A stretch of DNA of 64,000 bases from Siphonodentalium dalli (taxonomy: Eukaryota; Mollusca; Scaphopoda; Gadilida; Siphonodentaliidae), in contig CP136061.1 of NCBI GenBank assembly GCA_032622095.1, forward strand, positions 252,001 to 316,000. The letters run 5' to 3'. The position numbers and the translations under genes were made by a program. The notes below the pieces were generated by a model that saw only the letters and a program-made list of their open reading frames with translations, was not told the origin of the DNA and did not search any database. Shown piece by piece: positions 24,011-36,620 of the stretch (the first letter of the stretch is position 1; each line of letters opens with the position of its first letter).

Positions 24011-25307
24011 TGTCAAAAATTACACAAATGACCACTGGCGATATATTTCAACATCCATTCATGTTGGCGCACTGTATTAAGTGTTGTATTGGCTAATGGG
24101 TAATCACTCGAAACAAAGTCGGCTGTCTGTCTTGCCGACCGGCCGTGATTATGCGGTTTTATCACGATGCGGCTTAAAAATGACATATTTTGAGTCCAAA
24201 AACGGTCGAAATTCATTAGTTTTAGAATAGTAGTTCGTTTTGTTTTCACTTTTTTTAAAACCCCCATTTTTTACAAAAATAATTCTCGACTTTGACATTT
24301 GAGAATTAACAGAACTGTGGTGTCCGTCGTATATTGTTATAACACTTCTCAGCATGGACCACGTTTTCATAAAGCACAATCCGTCTTATGCGCGGACTTT
24401 CGCTTGCAGTTCTCAATTCAATTGAAACTATTTTCTATCCGTTCACGCGCCCGTAAACCATTTTAATATATGATATATTCAAATTGAATGAATGGGAGTC
24501 AGCGTATCCCGTCCGACGCCCTAACCTTGCCACCCCTTAGTCGCTAATTTTGGTATCATAATTTCGGAACGTGACACTTTGCGGTTTGGTATTGGTTTAC
24601 CATCTGACATAGTGCATAATTTTGTTGAATTCAGATCTGACCATTTAAAAATTGTCTCTTTATCATCTGTATGTGTCACGAGTGAAAATATATGACTTTA
24701 TTGTCCGACTGTTAAGACCGCCGATTGCATATTTCGCATTAATTGGACGAGACGTAATGTAAAGTCTTATAACTTACGAATAGGCGACAACGTCGACGTC
24801 GTACATTCGTTCGCTACTCGGAAAATATACAATAAATGCCTTAAAGCGCCGACTAATTCACCACCTGCGGGTATACAAGAATATGAATCACACCAAAATT
24901 AAGCGAATTGCATATGGAATGTGTAGGTATAAGCTGCCATGTATATATCATTTCCAGAATGCTACCATTTCATGACAATCTATTTGTTAAAATACGGCAC
25001 CTTAAACTGTTGGGAACATCGCGATATAGGCAAGCGAGCAAAGAGAGTTTAATGTCATCATACCATACGCTATTTCGCTGTTTCGAAATGGGTGGTCGAT
25101 CAATGTAGCATAATTACATTGAACGACATATATAAGTATGTTTTTGTGTGAATAATGATTGTTAACTTGGTATTATGAACTTATGCATGACTGTGAAGAC
25201 TTGCAATAACATATTAAATGGTAAAATACGCGCATTCATATCCGTATATTCTCAAAAATATCCGTCTATTTTACAAGCTCGACATGCTATATTTGTTTAT
25301 GGTATAC

Positions 25308-25814
25308 CAGGGGGGTGAAAACAAAAATTCCGGCACGTATGCCGGGGTGGGTGGGTGATCAAATCCACCAACAAGCAATTTTTTCCGCAACTAAAAAAAA
25401 TAATTTCCTGCTTGTTTTTTAGTGTTTTGGCAACTGTAAACTGTAAACTGACTGCAGGCAGTTATCGTGTTGTATTTTGTTGCAAATTTTTAAATCCAAG
25501 ATGGCCGCTGGCAGCCATGTTTTTTTGGCCGAATGACCTCAAAAGGACTCATTCCTATTTACATGTCCATGTCAACATCCATGATAAATAGTATGCACAG
25601 AAATTCATATACAGCTGTTTACAGTGAATTCCCCCCGCAAATCTCTGTTTTAGTGTTAAAAGGGGGGGTGGGTGTCAAAAAATGGTCGGAAAAAACTGCC
25701 GAAAACGGAAAAACATTTGGCGAAGTGGGTGGGTGGGTACAAAAAATGATCGAAAGGGAAAAAATGCCATACGTGCCTGAAATTTTTGTCCGACCCCCCC
25801 CCCCCCCCCCCCTG
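25308..25814. mobile_element. hAT-like element, copy 2
   Basis: Same 507-bp element as at 10994, with GGTATAC on both sides (25301-25307 and 25815-25821) and a 19-C run at 25794-25812. It was copied with the spacer, so it is not an independent insertion. Confidence 0.75.
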
Positions 25815-26133
25815 GGTATACTACCGTTTCAACACATCGGCTATTTATCATTTTGCTGGTGAGAAGGCGTATGTTCAGTTTGGTGCTATTTATGTACACA
25901 GAAAAGGCATCATTACTCGGGAAAGCAACATACCGAAATGCATATAGATGTACGCGAATCATGTTACGTTCTCACACAATGCAGCTTTCCCAAATCCGCG
26001 CTCTTTAAAATAGAATTGGCTGCATGACTGGCCTACTTCTGATGGCACAGTGTGTTGCGCACCTGTCCGATTAAGTCGCTTTGAACCAAAAATGTATACA
26101 AAATTCGCACAAGCTGTGGAAAAGTTCGCGATC

Positions 26134-26175
26134 TTGGACAGTCAGTACAATCGGTTGGACAGTCAGTACAATCGG
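26134..26175 (+). repeat. 21-bp tandem duplication, spacer copy 2
   Basis: The same pair of exact 21-bp copies as at 11820-11861. Confidence 0.95.
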
Positions 26176-27012
26176 TATAAACGTTTGTAATGACATAACG
26201 TGTCTTGACAGCATTACCTGTTATGCTATTTTGATATGTTTCTAAATTATATTTAATGCTTGATTCCTGATACACATATATAGTGACATTTCAGTGATCT
26301 TTCTAGAGCGTTCCCGAGCATGATAGAACTTCAAATAAAACATATTCGCCTTTGTCCCATTCTGGTGATTTGGGCTCGTTTTTAGCATGTTACTAATTTT
26401 ATAATAAGGCGTAATCAAGACAAGTGTTATCAGTTGTGTGAGTGATTGCCATTCGCGCATAATTATTTCATAAATAAATATATCCGCTGCACGTAGATAT
26501 AACCGTCACTTATAGTACTGGCCGTTGAAATCACTGACCCGACAAACTGATAAACCAAGACTTAACACTTGGCAAATTACAGATCGGCATTGATTTAAAA
26601 CTTCGCACTTCATTGTGGACAGACTATAACTATCCGTATATTTCACGAGAATATACCATCCCATAGCAGTTATAATTTTTAACATCTCAAGTCTTTAATT
26701 TGGAATATAGGCACAAGAGATAGACACATGTGTGCATGTGGAACCCGTGCATGTTCTTTATTCCCGTTGCCAATTAAATATATATATTGTACACATGTGG
26801 GTATGTATACTAATAAAACCGAACTGTGTGTGTGTTCATTTGTTTGTCGGTCTGACCTGCTATTGGTGCCCAACCGGTTGGATCATGACAAACTAAAATT
26901 GGAACACACGGTGAATTGTCACGTGGAGTGTCATGGGATAGGTGCATCTGACGTCGTGTGATTTAATTTGGAATTCATGAATAATTTAATAACATGCTTA
27001 CAACTATATCTA

Positions 27013-27182
27013 CAGTATGCCCTAAGTAATCGACTCCTTAAACATAGCAGAATTATGGGTAATATTTCAGGATTTAGCGGGAAATATAGCCTGCTGACAT
27101 TCATCCGAAAGCTCTCCTGAATCCCGAAAAGTTACCCATAATTCTGCTGTGTTTAAGGGGTCGATTACATAGGGCATTACTG
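27013..27182. mobile_element. Tc1/mariner-like MITE, copy 2
   Basis: Same TA-flanked 170-bp inverted-repeat element as at 12699, copied with the spacer. Confidence 0.82.
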
Positions 27183-27689
27183 TATATCTGCGAATTTCTG
27201 TCTGTCTGCCTGTGTCTGTCTTCTACAGAAATTACAGGAGACCATCTAGATGATACCAAAGGGTCTACTAGGGGTCACTTTTTACGAGAAATATAATTTC
27301 AAAAGTAGCCTCATTCTTAATCTTTTATTTTTGCGAACTGATGTGTTTATGATAAACATGTATCATAATATAAGGTCTGAAGTATGCATGGGTGTAACTA
27401 AATAAATACTTCAATAGTTGTGGAACGGATTAATCGAGATAAACAAAATTACGATCGAAAAGGTGAGCCACTACTTATATTCCATGACTTTTTAAAGTTA
27501 TAGATATAGTTAGAATTATTGTGGTTATGGATACGGCTAGAGCATGGTTATGCTTATAGAAACATTTAGTATTGGGACATGGTACGGGTTGCCGATAGGT
27601 ATGGTTATGTTAAGATCTGGGTTATGGGAAAGGTAATGATTGAGAGGGGATTTGGATTGGAATATATATGATAATTATATGGAAGTATC

Positions 27690-27720
27690 AAACTTCCAAT
27701 AGGAAGTTTAAAAATTCTAG
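27690..27720 (+). mobile_element. Helitron-like 3' terminus, copy 2
   Basis: The hairpin is at 27690-27709 and CTAG at 27717-27720, followed by TTTATTC of a family A unit that lacks its first 61 bases. Identical to the terminus at 13376-13406. Confidence 0.65.
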
Positions 27721-30700
27721 TTTATTCTTCTTCTTAATATATTTTGTAACCCTTATATCTCTGAAAGTTTAAAAGATAGAATATTGAAATTTGGTAAGTA
27801 TATGCACCTTGCCGACCTACAGCGACTCGAGACATTTAGGTTTATGTCCCAACTTGCTTCCCAGAGTTATGGCCCTTAAACCAAAATTTTGGAAAAAGTT
27901 TGTGCCCAGATCTTCTCCTATAAGAAGTCAAGAAGCTGAAATCGGTTTTCGTAATTGTGTTAACTAACGAAAGGGTACGAATCGGGGAAATTTTCACTAA
28001 GGTCGGAAAACAATTTGTAGACCTGGGGAGGGGTGCAAAATTTGTCAATTTTTTCTTGTCACCGATTCCAACCATTTTTACTGTCGTGTATCTCTACGAC
28101 GTACTGATGCTACTCGTGAAAGAATTTTGTAAATCGGTTGAGAAATGTCCAAGTTATAACACATCGAAAAATGTACTAATAAAGTCCATGTGTAGAAAGT
28201 GCTTGTGCCCAGATCTTCTCCTAGACGAAGCGCAACAGCTGGATTTGCTCTATGTGAGCGTCTTAAACATAGACAGAAGACCAAACCAGGAAATTTTGAC
28301 AAAGGTCAGCTCAATTTTTTTCTGGGCTAGGGGAGGGGCAAAATTTGTCAATTTTTTTTTGTCACCGATTTGAACCAAAATTGTTGTGAATTATCTATAA
28401 AATGCACTGAGTGACCTCGTGAATGAATTTTATGAATCGGTTGACAAATGTCGAAATTGTGGCCCCTTCCTTTTTTCAAGTTTACAGAAAATGCACTATG
28501 AATTTAAATTCCTTCAATAAATCGTCACCTGTTTGATGTCATTCGATGGGGAATTTCTAGTACTTCTAAACGATTACCGACTTGCCGTATTATATCGATA
28601 AAGGCCAGAGATATTCGAAAAGTGTGAACTGAATAACATACATATTGGCCTATATAGTAAAATATCGCCACAATACCTCACCAGAACCCTGGTAAATAGT
28701 AAAGGGGCAACAAATACGAACACAATGACGCAATAATTAGCTCGATATCTCCAAAATTGGCCGATATATGATGACTTTTCTACCCGCGTCACCAAATTTC
28801 GAGGCATGGGTGGGGGTCACACCAGAGCGTGCCAACTGAACACAGAAATGTCAATAAACCATAATATCGACAATCCAATCAATTCCGCGCGATTCCCTTA
28901 TTATACTTCCATATTTTAATATGGAAGTATATTGTTATTCAATTTTTTATTTTTCACTATTATTTATTCTTCTTCTTAATATATTTTGTAACCCTTATAT
29001 CTCTGAAAGTTTAAAAGATAGAATATTGAAATTTGGTAAGTATATGCACCTTGCCGACCTACAGCGACTCGAGACATTTAGGTTTATGTCCCAACTTGCT
29101 TCCCAGAGTTATGGCCCTTAAACCAAAATTTTGGAAAAAGTTTGTGCCCAGATCTTCTCCTATAAGAAGTCAAGAAGCTGAAATCGGTTTTCGTAATTGT
29201 GTTAACTAACGAAAGGGTACGAATCGGGGAAATTTTCACTAAGGTCGGAAAACAATTTGTAGACCTGGGGAGGGGTGCAAAATTTGTCAATTTTTTCTTG
29301 TCACCGATTCCAACCATTTTTACTGTCGTGTATCTCTACGACGTACTGATGCTACTCGTGAAAGAATTTTGTAAATCGGTTGAGAAATGTCCAAGTTATA
29401 ACACATCGAAAAATGTACTAATAAAGTCCATGTGTAGAAAGTGCTTGTGCCCAGATCTTCTCCTAGACGAAGCGCAACAGCTGGATTTGCTCTATGTGAG
29501 CGTCTTAAACATAGACAGAAGACCAAACCAGGAAATTTTGACAAAGGTCAGCTCAATTTTTTTCTGGGCTAGGGGAGGGGCAAAATTTGTCAATTTTTTT
29601 TTGTCACCGATTTGAACCAAAATTGTTGTGAATTATCTATAAAATGCACTGAGTGACCTCGTGAATGAATTTTATGAATCGGTTGACAAATGTCGAAATT
29701 GTGGCCCCTTCCTTTTTTCAAGTTTACAGAAAATGCACTATGAATTTAAATTCCTTCAATAAATCGTCACCTGTTTGATGTCATTCGATGGGGAATTTCT
29801 AGTACTTCTAAACGATTACCGACTTGCCGTATTATATCGATAAAGGCCAGAGATATTCGAAAAGTGTGAACTGAATAACATACATATTGGCCTATATAGT
29901 AAAATATCGCCACAATACCTCACCAGAACCCTGGTAAATAGTAAAGGGGCAACAAATACGAACACAATGACGCAATAATTAGCTCGATATCTCCAAAATT
30001 GGCCGATATATGATGACTTTTCTACCCGCGTCACCAAATTTCGAGGCATGGGTGGGGGTCACACCAGAGCGTGCCAACTGAACACAGAAATGTCAATAAA
30101 CCATAATATCGACAATCCAATCAATTCCGCGCGATTCCCTTATTATACTTCCATATTTTAATATGGAAGTATATTGTTATTCAATTTTTTATTTTTCACT
30201 ATTATTTATTCTTCTTCTTAATATATTTTGTAACCCTTATATCTCTGAAAGTTTAAAAGATAGAATATTGAAATTTGGTAAGTATATGCACCTTGCCGAC
30301 CTACAGCGACTCGAGACATTTAGGTTTATGTCCCAACTTGCTTCCCAGAGTTATGGCCCTTAAACCAAAATTTTGGAAAAAGTTTGTGCCCAGATCTTCT
30401 CCTATAAGAAGTCAAGAAGCTGAAATCGGTTTTCGTAATTGTGTTAACTAACGAAAGGGTACGAATCGGGGAAATTTTCACTAAGGTCGGAAAACAATTT
30501 GTAGACCTGGGGAGGGGTGCAAAATTTGTCAATTTTTTCTTGTCACCGATTCCAACCATTTTTACTGTCGTGTATCTCTACGACGTACTGATGCTACTCG
30601 TGAAAGAATTTTGTAAATCGGTTGAGAAATGTCCAAGTTATAACACATCGAAAAATGTACTAATAAAGTCCATGTGTAGAAAGTGCTTGTGCCCAGATCT

Positions 30701-32627
30701 TCTCCTAGACGAAGCGCAACAGCTGGATTTGCTCTATGTGAGCGTCTTAAACATAGACAGAAGACCAAACCAGGAAATTTTGACAAAGGTCAGCTCAATT
30801 TTTTTCTGGGCTAGGGGAGGGGCAAAATTTGTCAATTTTTTTTTGTCACCGATTTGAACCAAAATTGTTGTGAATTATCTATAAAATGCACTGAGTGACC
30901 TCGTGAATGAATTTTATGAATCGGTTGACAAATGTCGAAATTGTGGCCCCTTCCTTTTTTCAAGTTTACAGAAAATGCACTATGAATTTAAATTCCTTCA
31001 ATAAATCGTCACCTGTTTGATGTCATTCGATGGGGAATTTCTAGTACTTCTAAACGATTACCGACTTGCCGTATTATATCGATAAAGGCCAGAGATATTC
31101 GAAAAGTGTGAACTGAATAACATACATATTGGCCTATATAGTAAAATATCGCCACAATACCTCACCAGAACCCTGGTAAATAGTAAAGGGGCAACAAATA
31201 CGAACACAATGACGCAATAATTAGCTCGATATCTCCAAAATTGGCCGATATATGATGACTTTTCTACCCGCGTCACCAAATTTCGAGGCATGGGTGGGGG
31301 TCACACCAGAGCGTGCCAACTGAACACAGAAATGTCAATAAACCATAATATCGACAATCCAATCAATTCCGCGCGATTCCCTTATTATACTTCCATATTT
31401 TAATATGGAAGTATATTGTTATTCAATTTTTTATTTTTCACTATTATTTATTCTTCTTCTTAATATATTTTGTAACCCTTATATCTCTGAAAGTTTAAAA
31501 GATAGAATATTGAAATTTGGTAAGTATATGCACCTTGCCGACCTACAGCGACTCGAGACATTTAGGTTTATGTCCCAACTTGCTTCCCAGAGTTATGGCC
31601 CTTAAACCAAAATTTGGGAAAAAGTTTGTGCCCAGATCTTCTCCTATAAGAAGTCAAGAAGCTGAAATCGGTTTTCGTAATTGTGTTAACTAACGAAAGG
31701 GTACGAATCGGGGAAATTTTCACTAAGGTCGGAAAACAATTTGTAGACCTGGGGAGGGGTGCAAAATTTGTCAATTTTTTCTTGTCACCGATTCCAACCA
31801 TTTTTACTGTCGTGTATCTCTACGACGTACTGATGCTACTCGTGAAAGAATTTTGTAAATCGGTTGAGAAATGTCCAAGTTATAACACATCGAAAAATGT
31901 ACTAATAAAGTCCATGTGTAGAAAGTGCTTGTGCCCAGATCTTCTCCTAGACGAAGCGCAACAGCTGGATTTGCTCTATGTGAGCGTCTTAAACATAGAC
32001 AGAAGACCAAACCAGGAAATTTTGACAAAGGTCAGCTCAATTTTTTTCTGGGCTAGGGGAGGGGCAAAATTTGTCAATTTTTTTTTGTCACCGATTTGAA
32101 CCAAAATTGTTGTGAATTATCTATAAAATGCACTGAGTGACCTCGTGAATGAATTTTATGAATCGGTTGACAAATGTCGAAATTGTGGCCCCTTCCTTTT
32201 TTCAAGTTTACAGAAAATGCACTATGAATTTAAATTCCTTCAATAAATCGTCACCTGTTTGATGTCATTCGATGGGGAATTTCTAGTACTTCTAAACGAT
32301 TACCGACATGCCGTATTATATCGATAAAGGCCAGAGATATTCGAAAAGTGTGAACTGAATAACATACATATTGGCCTATATAGTAAAATATCGCCACAAT
32401 ACCTCACCAGAACCCTGGTAAATAGTAAAGGGGCAACAAATACGAACACAATGACGCAATAATTAGCTCGATATCTCCAAAATTGGCCGATATATGATGA
32501 CTTTTCTACCCGCGTCACCAAATTTCGAGGCATGGGTGGGGGTCACACCAGAGCGTGCCAACTGAACACAGAAATGTCAATAAACCATAATATCGACCAT
32601 CCAATCAATTCCGCGCGATTCCCTTAT
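27721..32627 (+). repeat. Family A array in block 3
   Basis: A unit lacking its first 61 bases (27721-28901) is followed by three whole units (28902-30143, 30144-31385, 31386-32627), one more than in the other blocks. The last unit carries private changes: G for T at 31616, A for T at 32308 and C for A at 32598. Array-edge units are often the most diverged, and that is the case here. Confidence 0.94.
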
Positions 32628-32740
32628 TATACTTCCATATTTTAATATGGAAGTATATTGTTATTATACTTCCATATTTTAATATGGAAGTATATTGTTA
32701 TTCATATTTTTATACTTCCATATTTTAATATGGATGTATA
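32628..32740 (+). repeat. Triple tandem hairpin at A/A' junction
   Basis: Three copies of the A head hairpin stand in a row at 32628-32657, 32665-32694 and 32711-32740, separated by 7 and 16 bases. The third has GGATGTATA for GGAAGTATA, which gives one stem mismatch. Local multiplication of the hairpin marks this junction as recombination- or slippage-prone. Confidence 0.9.
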
Positions 32741-33355
32741 TTGTTATTCAATTTTTTATTTTTATTTTTCATTATTTATGCTACTTCTTCTTCTTAATAT
32801 ATTTTGTAACCCTTATATCTCAGAAAGTTAAAAAGATAAATCATTGAAATTTGGTAGGTATATGCACCTTGCCAAGTTACAACTGAATGAAACATTTAGG
32901 TTTATGTCCTAACTTTCTTTCCAGAGTTATGGCCCTTAATCAAAATTTTTGGAAAAAGTTTGTGCCCAGATCTTCTCCTATAAGAAGCCAAGCAGCTGAA
33001 TTCGGGTTACGTGACCGTGTTAACTAACGAAAGGGCACGAATCGAGAAAATTTTCACCAAGGTCCGAATACAATTTGTCGACCTGGGGAGGGATGCAAAA
33101 TTTGTCAAATTTTGTTTTGTCACCGATTCCAACCATTTTTACTCTCGTGTATCTATACGACGTACTGATGCTACTCGTGAAAGAATTTTGTAAATCGGTT
33201 GAGAAATGGCCAAGTTATAACACATCGAAAAATGTACTAATAAAGTCCATGTGTAGAAAGTGCTTGTGCCCAGATCTTCTCCTAGACGAAGCGCAACAGA
33301 TGGATTTGGTCTATGTGAGCGTCTTAAACATAGACAGAAGACCAAACCAGGAAAT
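32741..33355 (+). repeat. Diverged A-like unit (A'), truncated
   Basis: An A/B-type unit that matches neither family closely (for example GCTACTTCTTCTTCTTAATA, CAAGTTACAACTGAATG, CGAGAAAATTTTCACC). It runs through the head module and the first 303-bp module and stops in the second at CCAGGAAAT, only a few bases from where B units stop at 9696. It is followed by GC and the octamer CAATGTCA, also found at the 9694 edge. Its mixed character suggests an older member of the superfamily. Confidence 0.85.
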
Positions 33356-34140
33356 GCCAATGTCACCCCTTAGTCGCTAATTTTGATATCATAATTTCGG
33401 AACGTGACACTTTGCGGTTTGGTATTGGTTTACCATCTGACATAGTGCATACTTTTGTTGAATTCAGATCTGACCATATAAAAACTGTCTCTTTATCATC
33501 TGTATGTGTCACGAGTGAAAATATATGACTTTATTGTCCGACTGTTAAGACCGCCGATTGCATATTTCGCATTAATTGGACGAGACGTAATGTAAAGTCT
33601 TATAACTTACGAATAGGCGACAACGTCGACGTCGTACATTCGTTCGCTACTCGGAAAATATACAATAAATGCCTTAAAGCGCCGACTAATTCACCACCTG
33701 CGTGTATTCAAGAATATGAATCACACCAAAATTAAGCGAATTGCACATGAAATGTGTAGGTATAAGCTGCCATGTATATATCATTTCCAGAATGCTACCA
33801 TTTCATGACAATCTATTTGTTAAAATACGGCACCTTAAACTGTTGGGAACATCGCGATATAGGCAAGCGAGCAAAGAGAGTTTAATGTCATCATACCATA
33901 CGCTATTTCGCTGTTCCGAAATGGGTGGTCGATCAATGTAGCATAATTACATTGAACGACATATATAAGTATGTTTTTGTGTGAATAACGATTGTTAACT
34001 TGGTATTATGAACTTATGCATGACTGTGAAGACTTGCAATAACATATTAAATGGTAAAATACGCGCATTCATATCCGTATATTCTCAAAAATATCAGTCT
34101 ATTTTACAAGCTCGACATGCTATATTTGTTTATGGTATAC

Positions 34141-34645
34141 CAGGGGGGTGAAAACAAAAATTCCGGCACGTATGCCGGGGTGGGTGGGTGATCAAATCCA
34201 CCAACAAGCAATTTTTTCCGCAACTAAAAAAAATAATTTCCTGCTTGTTTTTTAGTGTTTTGGCAACTGTAAACTGTAAACTGACTGCAGGCAGTTATCG
34301 TGTTGTATTTTGTTGCAAATTTTTAAATCCAAGATGGCCGCTGGCAGCCATGTTTTTTTGGCCGAATGACCTCAAAAGGACTCATTCCTATTTACATGTC
34401 CATGTCAACATCCATGATAAATAGTATGCACAGAAATTCATATACAGCTGTTTACAGTGAATTCCCCCCGCAAATCTCTGTTTTAGTGTTAAAAGGGGGG
34501 GTGGGTGTCAAAAAATGGTCGGAACAAACTGCCGAAAACGGAAAAACATTTGGCGAAGGGGGTGGGTGGGTACAAAAAATGATCGAAAGGGAAAAAATGC
34601 CATACGTGCCTGAAATTTTTGTCCGACCCCCCCCCCCCCCCCCTG
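34141..34645. mobile_element. hAT-like element, copy 3 (505 bp)
   Basis: Same element as at 10994 with GGTATAC on both sides, a 17-C run (34627-34643) and a few substitutions. The shorter C run removes an in-frame stop and lengthens a spurious frame to 157 codons (34366-34839). That frame is a by-product of the tract length and not a gene. Confidence 0.75.
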
Positions 34646-34964
34646 GGTATACTACCGTTTCAACACATCGGCTATTTATCATTTTGCTGGTGAGAAGGCG
34701 TATGTTCAGTTTGGTGCTATTTATGTACACAGAAAAGGCACCATTACTCGGGAAAGCAACATACCGAAATGCATATAGATGTACGCGAATCATGTTACGT
34801 TCTCACACAATGCAGCTTTCCCAAATCCGCGCTCTTTAAAATAGAATTGGCTGCATGACTGGCCTACTTCTGATGGCACAGTGTGTTGCGCACCTGTCCG
34901 ATTAAGTCGCTTTGAACCAAAAATGTATACAAAATTCGCACAAGCTGTGGAAAAGTTCGCGATC

Positions 34965-35006
34965 TTGGACAGTCAGTACAATCGGTTGGACAGTCAGTAC
35001 AATCGG
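34965..35006 (+). repeat. 21-bp tandem duplication, spacer copy 3
   Basis: The same pair of exact 21-bp copies as at 11820-11861. Confidence 0.95.
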
Positions 35007-35843
35007 TATAAACGTTTGTAATGACATAACGTGTCTTGACAGCATTACCTGTTATGCTATTTTGATATGTTTCTAAATTATATTTAATGCTTGATTCCTG
35101 ATACACATATATAGTGACATTTCAGTGATCTTTCTAGAGCGTTCCCGAGCATGATAGAACTTCAAATAAAACATATTCGCCTTTGTCCCATTCTGGTGAT
35201 TTGGGCTCGTTTTTAGCATGTTACTAATTTTATAATAAGGCGTAATCAAGACATGTGTTATCAGTTGTGTGAGTGATTGCCATTCGCGCATAATTATTTC
35301 ATAAATAAATATATCCGCTGCACGTAGATATAACCGTCACTTATAGTACTGGCCGTTGAAATCACTGACCCGACAAACTGATAAACCAAGACTTAACACT
35401 TGGCAAATTACAGATCGGCATTGATTTAAAACTTCGCACTTCATTGTGGACAGACTATAACTATCCGTATATTTCACGAGAATATACCATCCCATAGCAG
35501 TTATAATTTTTAACATCTCAAGTCTTTAATTTGGAATATAGGCACAAGAGATAGACACATGTGTGCATGTGGAACCCGTGCATGTTCTTTATTCCCGTTG
35601 CCAATTAAATATATATATTGTACACATGTGGGTATGTATACTAATAAAACCGAACTGTGTGTGTGTTCATTTGTTTGTCGGTCTGACCTGCTATTGGTGC
35701 CCAACCGGTTGGATCATGACAAACTAAAATTGGAACACACGGTGAATTGTCACGTGGAGTGTCATGGGATAGGTGCATCTGACGTCGTGTGATTTAATTT
35801 GGAATTCATGAATAATTTAATAACATGCTTACATCTATATCTA

Positions 35844-36013
35844 CAGTATGCCCTAAGTAATCGACTCCTTAAACATAGCAGAATTATGGGTAATATTTCA
35901 GGATTTAGCGGGAAATATAGCCTGCTGACATTCATCCGAAAGCTCTCCTGAATCCCGAAAAGTTACCCATAATTCTGCTGTGTTTAAGGGGTCGATTACA
36001 TAGGGCATTACTG
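35844..36013. mobile_element. Tc1/mariner-like MITE, copy 3
   Basis: Same TA-flanked 170-bp inverted-repeat element as at 12699, carried with the spacer. Confidence 0.82.
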
Positions 36014-36520
36014 TATATCTGCGAATTTCTGTCTGTCTGCCTGTGTCTGTCTTCTACAGAAATTACAGGAGACCATCTAGATGCTACCAAAGGGTCTACT
36101 AGGGGTCACTTTTTACGAGAAATATAATTTCAAAAGTAGCCTCATTCTTAATCTTTTATTTTTGCGAACTGATGTGTTTATGATAAACATGTATCATAAT
36201 ATAAGGTCTGAAGTATGCATGGGTGTAACTAAATAAATACTTCAATAGTTGTGGAACGGATTAATCGAGATAAACAAAATTACGATCGAAAAGGTGAGCC
36301 ACTACTTATATTCCATGACTTTTTAAAGTTATAGATATAGTTAGAATTATTGTGGTTATGGTTACGGCTAGAGCATGGTTATGCTTATAGAAACATTTAG
36401 TATTGGGACATGGTACGGGTTGCCGATAGGTATGGTTATGTTAAGATTTGGGTTATGGGAAAGGTAATGATTGAGAGGGGATTTGGATTGGAATATATAT
36501 GATAATTATATGGAAGTATC

Positions 36521-36551
36521 AAACTTCCAATAGGAAGTTTAAAAATTCTAG
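36521..36551 (+). mobile_element. Helitron-like 3' terminus abutting family C
   Basis: The hairpin AAACTTCC/GGAAGTTT is at 36521-36540 and CTAG at 36548-36551. The next bases are TTATACTTCC, the head of a family C unit. Inside the C array the same TTATACTTCC is preceded by CTATTA, so the junction again falls between A and T. The same terminus meets family A at 13407 and 27721. Two unlike right flanks, both at A|T and both cut right after CTAG, make this the strongest evidence for a real element end. Confidence 0.68.
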
Positions 36552-36553
36552 TT

Positions 36554-36582
36554 ATACTTCCATGGTGTAACCAAGGAAGTAT
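36554..36582. repeat. Family C head hairpin
   Basis: The arm ATACTTCCATGGT (36554-36566) pairs with ACCAAGGAAGTAT (36570-36582) around the loop GTA, with one A/A mismatch. The outer eight bases equal those of family A. The inner bases differ (ATGGT versus ATATT) but remain self-complementary, except at that one position. It recurs at the head of all sixteen C units (38286, 39997, 41708 and so on). The following ATTGTT is shared with A and B. Confidence 0.92.
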
Positions 36583-36620
36583 ATTGTTTTTGTACTGGTG
36601 CCGTTTTCCGTTTATTTGGA

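Larger units (their letters stand above)
13407..27720 (+). repeat. 14,314-bp higher-order repeat, copy 2 (A array, B array, spacer)
   Basis: Every landmark from the first A unit to the spacer end recurs at +14,314 relative to the preceding copy, including unit-specific variants of the B array and the C19 tract. I see no difference between about 967-13406 and 15281-27720. It is either a very recent segmental duplication or an assembly duplicate. The third block (27721-36551) has a different make-up. Confidence 0.93.
24011..27720 (+). repeat. Spacer copy 2 (3710 bp)
   Basis: Equal in length and, as far as I can see, in sequence to spacer copy 1. It carries the hAT-like element, 21-bp duplication, MITE and Helitron-like terminus at +14,314. 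No gene is recognised. Stretches outside these elements (24011-25300, 25822-27010, 27185-27689) hold nothing assignable. Confidence 0.92.
33364..36551 (+). repeat. Spacer copy 3, shortened and diverged (3188 bp)
   Basis: Corresponds to 10217-13406, starting at CACCCCTTAGTCGC. Against copies 1 and 2, I noted at least 16 substitutions by eye (for example near 33386, 33479, 33705, 33915, 34096, 34525, 35254, 36083, 36446) and a poly-C run two bases shorter. It lacks the first ~520 bp of the other copies. No gene is seen. Stretches between the named elements (33364-34133, 34653-35841 and 36016-36520) are unassigned. Confidence 0.92.

Noticed and set aside
34366-34839. 157-codon frame with a proline run in spacer copy 3
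   Set aside because: The proline run is the poly-C tract of the hAT-like element. The frame is 109 codons where the tract has 19 C and 157 where it has 17, so it only reflects tract length.
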